Shown here one piece after another: positions 56,901 to 64,000 of a stretch of 64,000 nt of DNA; positions within the stretch are counted from its first letter, which is position 1; every line of letters begins with the position of its first letter. Made by a program: the position numbers and the translations under genes. The stretch is from positions 1-64,000 of the forward strand of contig MU619243.1 in assembly GCA_025201805.1 (NCBI GenBank), written 5' to 3'. The stretch comes from Parasitella parasitica (taxonomy: Eukaryota > Mucoromycota > Mucoromycetes > Mucorales > Mucoraceae). Below the pieces are notes generated by a model. It made no database searches and was not told the DNA's origin. It saw only the letters and a program-made list of their open reading frames with translations.

Positions 56901-57477
56901 ACAAGAACACAGCAAAATAAACACAACCCAGCCAGGAATAGAGTGTATAAATGCTTTGTTTGGTTTCGTAATTCCCATTCAAGTTTCGAATTTTCGAGAA
57001 GTCGGCGTTAAATCAAGTATATCTCATTTTCAAAAACTAATTAAAAATATATATAAGCTTTAGAAAACTATAAAAAAATATGTGCGTATGCAACAAAGCG
57101 TAAAATAAATGGTCATGTATTTTGATTTGAAATAAGAGCTCTTTCAATAGAGTAAACCATGTTGAAAGTCGGGCGAAATAGCTTGAATCAACCAAATTAG
57201 GAGATTCGAAATCCAAAAATGGCGATTTTTTAAGCTGTACACTCCGTTCTAATTAATAATATGTTTGTGACATCCGTCGCCTGACAAAGTCAGTATGCAT
57301 CAATACAACTGCCATATATTCCATGCCCGCAGGCAATTCAAACTTCTTGCCCGAATCTATAGCAATATCATTATCCGTAGCAACATCATTTAGTATAAAT
57401 ACCTTAACAGTTTATAACAATAAAGAAACATTCATTTCAACTATAAGTATACTTATAGCAACCTTTCAAATATTACA

Positions 57478-57632
57478 ATGTTAAGCCTAATGATGTGATA
57501 AGTCTTAGTACAAAATAATAAATCTAAAGTAAGCCGGATTTTAAGAGAATAAGCCTGAATATAATTGAATAAGCCTAAATATGATAGAAAAAGTCTAAAA
57601 TGACCGAATAAGCTTAAATATCATAGAATAAA
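57478..57632. repeat. Second block of the same 20-bp repeat
   Basis: More diverged copies of the AATAAGCCTAAATA unit, with some indels, 580 bp from the main array and in the same orientation. Probably one larger array broken up by other sequence. Confidence 0.75.
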
Positions 57633-59421
57633 CTTGTAAATCGCACTTGAACATGATAATAATATCTTCAATCGATTAATTCATTTTTTCCTCTCTCAAC
57701 ATTGTCAGTAAAACAAGCCATTATCAATACACGTACTGTCTCCATTCAGTCACAACAAAATTGTACGGTATGTCCCCCCGTCTATTCTGGAAGCATTCAA
57801 ATAGTTTGGAATATTATGCTGTATTCAATTTATTCAGAATAAACTTTTATCAGCGTTAGTGTCAAAAGACAGTTGTTCGATATAAATTCTTTTGAAGGGT
57901 TTGCCTGTTAAAATAAAACGTCCTTCTACGGTACAATAATATCTCAAATCGTAAACGAAATCGCATTTGTAAAAAGATTTATCACAAATGTTGGTCGCAT
58001 GAATGTCTTACAGAAGCGCACGAAAACTGTCCTTATTACGCTGCTCCACTGGGTCCAGCCTTTGTGCCAATTTCAAAAGAAACAACAACTATTTATTAAT
58101 ATTAAATGTAATAAGCGTAATAAACATTTTAGGCGTATTGCTCGATTCGTTTTTAAAAATGATAAACCTCAATATCACAAAAACAATAAAGATCTAAAAT
58201 CTATACTTGTAGAACTAATTTATAAAGGCTCAACTCATTCTTTACAAAATACATATCTAGCAACACAACGATAAGTGAATACGTATTGTAAAAAAAGAAG
58301 AAAAAAAAAGGACCTCCTTGGGTTCTCCTTTTGGCTTATTACACTATCACCTTGTATGTTTAATTCTTGATTACGTAATTTCAGTTGCTTTCATTTTGCA
58401 TAAATATGTACGTCTTGTTCTAGTAAACTAATGCCTTTATTATCTGTACATACATATACATTAGAATTGTATATATTTATATGAAACGAAAAAAAAAGAA
58501 AAAGAACTGCAATGTACTTGCTTTTACTAAATTTATCCTTGAACAAATGACTAATTGATGCAATATCCTGCTTTTTGTGAGTATTATTCATCACAAGTCA
58601 TTTTAAAAACAGGGCACATTTTGTTTCCTTATCTCCTGCTCAACCGCTCTCTCTCTAATTCATTCTCAAAACTTCCTTTTCCCTGCGTTTTTTTTTGTTT
58701 TTTGTAGGAACAAAAAGCAATTTAATGTATTTAATAATTTGAGAATCCAAGTGCATCTTTTTGTGTTAGTAGTAACTGCTTGCAAAAGTACCAGCATGGC
58801 TACAAATGGAACTTGCATAATATTAAGTCTTTCAACCTAAAAAGTAATTAATTTTAGTTAGTCGGCCTAATTGCATTTTTAGTAAGGTGGCATCTTAGGA
58901 ATATCAAATGTTGTTGTTGGTCATGCAATTATGTATACAACATTTTGTAAATACTTGCCTGGATAAATTTATCTGTTAATTACCAAGATAATAATTATAT
59001 AAAACATGATGTCCATGTGTTTTGATCCGTTTCCAATATCATGTTTTCATCTATTTTATTTCATGCTGATTTGGATGTGAAAAAAAAAAAAACTTCTCCC
59101 TTTCTCACCTCCCTTTTTTCTGTATTGTGTGAGTGCAAGTTGCGAGTGGTGTATATGTGTGAGCGTGTGCGTGTGTGTAAGCGTCTGATATTTTTTCCCT
59201 TAGACACATCAGGCTGTTTATTGTGTCTTTCTCCTCATTTTTTTTAATTCTTTTAGATCTTGTTTGCCGTTTTTCTTTCTTTCCTTTTTACTTTTTTTTC
59301 TTTTACATATAATATCTTGTTTCACCACTACACATCAGATAAGCAACATATCTTGAGTGTGTTTTCTTAGCAGCCAAAACCATACGCAACAAGCATTTCT
59401 ACAATTCACATCTCTACCAAA

Positions 59422-61716
59422 ATGTCAAAAGGTACGTTAGACATGCAAAGAAAGCAGCACTTTGATATTGAAAGATGCTTCAACAGGCTATTACGTCTGC
59501 GAAAGAGCAGCCCAGGCCATTATAGCCGAAATTGGACCACTGCGCGTCTCCAGCGACGCACTCCAAGCCATCAATACGTTCTTGGATGAATTCCTCGCGC
59601 TTTTGGTTATAACGGCAGCTTCGTTAGATCTCGTTCTGCTGAAGGCGGCTATTGTACAGTTACTGCCATATTCGCTTGGAAAAACAGCACTGGTAGAAGC
59701 CGAAATCGAGCTTCAGAATCGGATTCCTGAATCGGAAGACGACGAGCAGAATCAGTTGGATTTGTCAAATTATGAAAAAATGCGATTATTAAACAGCGAC
59801 TCTGTCGACAAAATTATACCCATACTCCAAGCAGCGTGTGCTGATTTCTGTACGCTAGCAGCAGAAAACCATAACAACAACTCTCCAGACAGTAATGACA
59901 ATGTCAGCGAACAAGACATAATTGCGCCTGTTGTTGTCATTTATGTAACTACTATTGTGGAGCATATTGCCGAGTATGTTCTTAATTCGGTAGCAATGAC
60001 TGCAGATCAGACGGATGCAGAACACATCAGAGTTAAGGAGGTTCTACTTTGTTTACTAGATGATCCTCAAGTCGGTAGTTTATTCAGAGGAATGAATTTG
60101 AAAGAAAAGTTAGAGGTAAAAAAGAAACGTGTTAGGAGGGCCAATATTTCGCTTTATTGATAACTGCGCAATCATTAGAAACGAGCTTCTACATATTTAA
60201 ATTACCTTCCTTCGCCTGTGCCTAGTCCTGTTTCAATCAACAGGGATCAGCTCATCCAACGCCATTCTAATTGTAAGTTTATAACTAATTTACAATGAAT
60301 ATATAAAAGTTAATCTAAATTGTTAATATAGCAACTACACCAGCAGAGCAGCATTTCATAATCGACTATAGTAATGAGGGTGAGGATAATAGTGATCACG
60401 ACCCTCGTGCTACACCCTCGTCAACTTGTTCCATGCGATCGAGCGAAAGTATCAACGACCGCCCTCTTTCCATCATGAGCAACGGCACTGTCAAGTCTTC
60501 TGGAAGCAAGAGTAGATTCAATTTCTTTGGCAGCAACAATAAAAAGGAAAAGCGCACCTCTATTTCACTCAACTTCACATCAAGCAAACGCTCTCCATCA
60601 AACCCTCCTTCTATTGCTTCGCCAACCACACCCTCCTATACAACCGCCAGCATGGATTTTGAAGATCTGATGAGATCAGGCACAACTAAAAAGGTTTCAT
60701 TAACTCCAAATCGTTTAAGGTCCATCGAGGTCAAAAGTGATGACCCCACTGCTACTGCTACTACTCCTTGGGAGAAGCTTAACAACAATAATACCAAAAG
60801 CCATACTAGAACAAAAAAGAGGTCCTCTTCTTCCTCTTCTCCAAGCTCTCCTCCTCCTCCTATCCCACCTCTTCCGAGGCTTAACCGCGAGCAACACCCT
60901 CAAATAAATACAGCCATCCCGAGTAGTATTATTGCTACTGCTGCTCCTACTGCTACTGCTACTGCTGCTCCTACTGCTACTGCTGCTGCTCCTGTTACTA
61001 CCGCGACTGCCGCTATTGTTGTCGATACCAATACCAACACTAATACCAACAATAACAATAGTCCTCCATTAACACCAGCATCTAGTGTTGCATCTCGTCC
61101 GTCACAGCGATCAAGACACTCAATAATATACGAGGAAAAATCACCACGAGCATCCATGAAGTCCACTTATTCTATCAACGAAGATTCGTTTGCTGACGAA
61201 CCTAGTAATCTCAAGAGAAATCCATCCAAAATCTCCACATCCAGCAGCATTTATAGCCGGCGTAGCACCATTTCAGGGATTGAACGACCTTCTAGCATGG
61301 TAGTCAAAAGGGCCTCGACAGGATCGAGACCACCTTCGTTCCACGAAAGTGTGCATGAAATCATGGGCAACACACTCATTGCTGCTGCTAACGGTATTTC
61401 ATTGAACGAAAAGATATTCCAAGGTGAACATCAACAGGAGCAGCAACATAGTATGATTTATGTGCTGCCCTCTACTGCATCGCCTACAAGTGGTCGGTTT
61501 ACGCCTTCCTCTTCTTTTAAGGCTCGCACGATGGATCGCGGCTGTCAAACAGAGCCTGCTAGTTTCCGCACATTGCACAAAATCCCTGCGGATGATGACC
61601 AAGAAGAAGACGAAGAATGGTTTCTTGATGAGTCTGAAGAGGATGAAGATGATTGCCACAATGCACAGCAGCAAGAAGAGCAACTCATGGCTGAATGGTT
61701 GCTTGGCAACGCTTGA
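59422..61716 (+). CDS. Large Ser/Pro-rich protein with conserved helical N-terminus
   Basis: Exons 59422-59431, 59475-60115, 60179-60272 and 60332-61716 encode 709 residues. The first exon is only MSK plus one base. Residues 5-90 form a helical, histone-fold-like domain (ASTGYYVCERAAQAIIAEIG, LRVSSDALQAINTFLDEFLA, LLPYSLGKTALVEAEIEL), continued by an acidic helical region to about 215. The remainder is disordered: many Ser, Thr, Pro and Arg, an Ala/Thr/Pro low-complexity block around 170-200 residues from the intron-3 junction, and a strongly acidic end. I cannot name it with confidence; the domain order suggests a scaffold or signalling protein. A T run and a (ACT)n repeat follow the stop. 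Confidence 0.8.
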
Positions 61717-61855
61717 AAAGCTTGTTATGTGTATACCTTTCTCTTGTTTCCTCCCCTCGCTTCCCTGTGATTTACAAATGTAAAAACTTCTTTGTTATAA
61801 TACAACCACTATCTTCGTTTTCTTATAATATTCCCCCTTTATTTTCCAAATCATC

Positions 61856-61906
61856 TTTTTTTTTTTTTTTTTTTTTTTTTTATAGCTATCTATCCATCTT
61901 ATCCAG

Positions 61907-61938
<32 letters not shown>
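61856..61938 (+). repeat. Poly-T run and (ACT)n microsatellite
   Basis: A run of about two dozen T (61856-61881) then about ten ACT units (61909-61938), in the 3' flank of the upstream gene and close to the convergent GET5-like gene. Confidence 0.85.
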
Positions 61939-61940
<2 letters not shown>

Positions 61941-61988
61941 TATCCTATAATTCATTAATAACAATCATAATAAATACACCCTTCCCTT

Positions 61989-62749
61989 TTATGCGTTTAA
62001 AGATGCTCTCACTTTGCCAAGTAATATCTGTGCATCAGCCTCGCCAACTTGGTCCACAATTGTCTTGTTCATTGCGGACCAAAACTCGGGGTTCGACAAT
62101 TTTTGTTCCGCTTGAGCAGATATGCCAAAGCGACCTGTTGCGACGTTAGGAGGAAAAGCAGGAGAAGTAGAAGATGAGGAAGAAGTTGCTGCTGCTGCCG
62201 GGGCTGCTGCGACCATGAGATGAATGACAGCATCTGGTTGAATGGAGAGCTCTCTAAGGGTCTTTTGATCAGGCAAAACTTTGCCCTTTATCAATAAACG
62301 TTGGCGGTTGACAGCAAGTGAGCTTTGTTGTTGGTAAATGCGTTTTTTCAGTTGAGATACTGTGCAGCTCAAGGATAATCCGCCAATGGTGAACTGTGAC
62401 GAAGGCTTCAGTACCTTGATAGTTACCTGGAAAGTGTCGTTATCCACAGCGGCATGATTGGCAACATTGGAGGTGGGCGCTGATTCTAGAGAGGAGTATT
62501 AGCACAATATACGCGTGAAATTGCAGATCAAGTTACCCTTCTCACCGATAACAGCAGGTTGAAGCGGAACTCTCTGTAATAATTTTTAACATCTGGCAGT
62601 GGATATAAGCAGATAAATTCAATTACCTTGATTCTCAAAGGAGAGGGAAAAGTGCGCGCCATGTAATCATCGCCATAACGAACAGATTTAGAAGAAAGAT
62701 TTTCTAAATAGAGATTGATAAAGTCGAGTTCGGTTTGAGCAGATTGCAT
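61989..62749 (-). CDS. GET5: GET5/UBL4-like protein (ubiquitin-like domain)
   Basis: Exons 62627-62749, 62537-62573 and 61989-62485 encode 218 residues. The N-terminus (ELDFINLYLENLSSKSVRYG, then DDYMARTF) looks like the Get4-binding segment of Get5/Mdy2. A ubiquitin-like domain follows (VTIKVLKPSSQFTIG, SCTVSQLKKRIYQ, RLLIKGKVLPDQKTLRELSI). The C-terminal 40 residues (FWSAMNKTIVDQVGEADAQI) form a short helical tail like the Get5 dimerisation domain. Get5 bridges Get4 and Sgt2 and helps hand tail-anchored membrane proteins to the ER. The 37-nt middle exon is fixed by frame on both sides. Confidence 0.85.
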
Positions 62750-63724
62750 GCTGTCGTTGGTGTTGTAATGATAATCAAGGAGTGTAAAAAAAAAAAAAGA
62801 AAGTGGGTGGGTAGGTCTGGTTTGATTCGCTTAAAAACAATTCAAAACCACCAATTTGCTTGATTCGTCAAAAAAAGGAAAGACAGGCAAGGCTCTCGAG
62901 CACCTAGTAGTATAATCAAAAGGAGAAGATAAATAAACAATCAGGGAGCTTAAAGCGCTGAATGGCTTGTAGTAAGATTAGTATAATTTTGAACGTTTTG
63001 TTCTGAATGCAAACATAAGGAGATAGTCTTCTAATTCCTTTCAACCTTGTCAAATAGATACAGGTGCTAGCATTGGATGTACATTTCACTCCACCAAACA
63101 TCTATTCCATCTTGTAGCCGCTGAAATTTTATAGAAAATTAGCAGCGAGCTGTTTCTCCTTACAAAGTGGCGTTTCCTCAGATCTCCTTAAAAAAGCGCA
63201 ACGAGCCTTTTTAACCACTCCTATGTATCATGCTGCTGATACTTTGTGAAATGTTTGCATTTGCTAGATATTCTGTAACGTGTATGACTCTCCCTAAACT
63301 TTGCAGGGTAACACGCACAGCCAAAGTTGTAAAAGGCATTGCAATTGCAACCAGCAAAAGGGTGTCGAGGCAGTAACATGTAGCTGTTTTATATAGCTGG
63401 CCAAGAGCGAACCATTGCTGGGCTTTGTTACACTCGTCAAGGAGTAGGTTCTGTTTGTATGCTTTTGATTAAATTTCATAAAACCCGCCATGATGAAAGT
63501 TGACATTGATCTACACTGTTGGATATATCTGTCCCCTTTTTCCTTCATAAATAGAAAAAAAAAAGGCTGTTTGGAAAATAGTAGTTTCCAAATCGATTTG
63601 CATGCTTTATATTTTTGGTCATTTATAAACAGAGTGAATGCCATGTATTGCGCATGGAAGGTTTTTTCCCCTCCTCCTTCTCCTTATCCACTTTTTTTTT
63701 TTTACCTATTTTCTTTTTTCTCTC
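62750..63724. other. Intergenic, no gene seen
   Basis: Shared upstream region between the GET5-like gene and the membrane-protein gene at the window edge. Pyrimidine-rich just before 63725. No gene recognised. Confidence 0.5.
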
Positions 63725-64000
63725 ATGGATAACAGTACAGTAGCGAATACAGACTCGATGCTTGGTTATGGTAGAGCAAATCCAGACAAGCTGGAAATTG
63801 CGTCCGAATTAACATCATTGGCATGCATCACCGTATTGGCACTGGCATTTGGTGCCAAGACGTATGGTGAAAAGCTAAAATCTTTAAATTATGGCCGTCT
63901 ATTGGTCTTACTGCTGTACGCTTGCTCCTGGGCATTTGCAGCGACATCCATCGTTGTAGTGTCTACTAATAATAGTAAAAAATCAAATAAAAATTATGAT
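63725..64000 (+). CDS. Membrane protein, N-terminal part only (runs off the window)
   Basis: From the ATG at 63725 the frame stays open to the window end (92 codons). Two hydrophobic segments are visible: about residues 29-48 (LTSLACITVLALAFGAKTYG) and 59-77 (LLVLLLYACSWAFAATSIVV). The N-terminal 28 residues are polar, without a cleavable signal peptide. The family is not recognised. The start is chosen because a pyrimidine-rich leader precedes it directly. Confidence 0.65.
   Translation, partial: MDNSTVANTDSMLGYGRANPDKLEIASELTSLACITVLALAFGAKTYGEKLKSLNYGRLLVLLLYACSWAFAATSIVVVSTNNSKKSNKNYD

Larger units (their letters stand above)
56120..59421. other. Intergenic with 20-bp tandem repeats
   Basis: 3.3 kb. 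Contains the promoter of GUA1, two blocks of a 20-bp AATAAG-type repeat (listed separately), and several small frames near 58000-58280 with no recognisable product. The last 400 bp upstream of 59422 are pyrimidine-rich on the plus strand, typical of a fungal promoter and leader. Confidence 0.5.

Noticed and set aside
57999-58274. Basic 91-codon frame and an overlapping 64-codon frame
   Set aside because: Two competing frames over the same bases and no recognisable product; neither can be supported.

Overview
The window is nuclear DNA of a filamentous fungus, most probably an early-diverging one of the order Mucorales (Mucoromycota). The grounds are AT-rich intergenic DNA, genes with many short introns (mostly about 50-80 nt, GT-AG with CTAAC/CTGAC-like branch sites), fungus-specific genes (DASH subunit ASK1, an Srk1/RCK2-type kinase, MEX67), and decayed Tc1-like, LINE and Ndc10/GCR1_C (Crypton-type) elements. 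Species cannot be told from the sequence alone. All gene models were built by hand from splice signals, reading frame and recalled protein-family conservation; no search was run.

Layout. 1-7.7 kb is poor in genes: a two-exon putative DNA-binding protein (2630-3452), a short acidic ORF (4983-5468) and repeat debris. 7.7-16.2 kb is dense: PXMP4 (+), Srk1-type kinase (-), ASK1 (-), fructosamine kinase (+), MEX67 (-). 16.4-20 kb holds a frameshifted Tc1-like transposase and empty DNA. 20.2-24.3 kb: proteasome ATPase RPT4 (-), complex I NDUFA8 (-), and an uncharacterised acidic protein with replication and cell-cycle motifs (+). 24.7-27.1 kb: an unknown, apparently broken gene next to a second decayed Tc1-like element. 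28.5-30.3 kb: a six-exon methyltransferase. 31.3-32.0 kb: a 5'-truncated LINE with a 13-bp target-site duplication. 34.1-35.8 kb: a two-finger C2H2 protein. 36.2-38.7 kb: a ruined Crypton-type recombinase. 38.9-52.6 kb is the densest part: EEP-family hydrolase, small membrane protein, arrestin-like protein, COQ10, proteasome alpha5, a tail-anchored acidic protein, a HAUS4-like protein, SNX3, NAXD and the SEN34 tRNA-splicing subunit. 54.4-56.1 kb: GMP synthase. 56.6-57.6 kb: a 20-bp tandem repeat. 59.4-64 kb: an unknown Ser/Pro-rich protein, a GET5/UBL4-like protein and the start of a membrane protein.

The genes are mostly housekeeping: protein degradation, respiration and ubiquinone, NAD(P)HX and glycation repair, purine synthesis, RNA export and tRNA splicing, vesicle sorting, tail-anchored protein insertion and mitosis. 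There is no operon-like or biosynthetic cluster logic. The best leads are gene-structure oddities (two 13-nt micro-exons, two GC-AG introns, a stop-free 51-nt intron, overlapping stop codons), an 8-mer shared at the same distance upstream of two proteasome genes, CRE-like sites upstream of the Srk1-type kinase, a MEX67 without its C-terminal UBA-like domain, and a protein combining PIP-box-like, D-box-like, KEN and SQ-cluster motifs. I found no convincing wholly new biological system.
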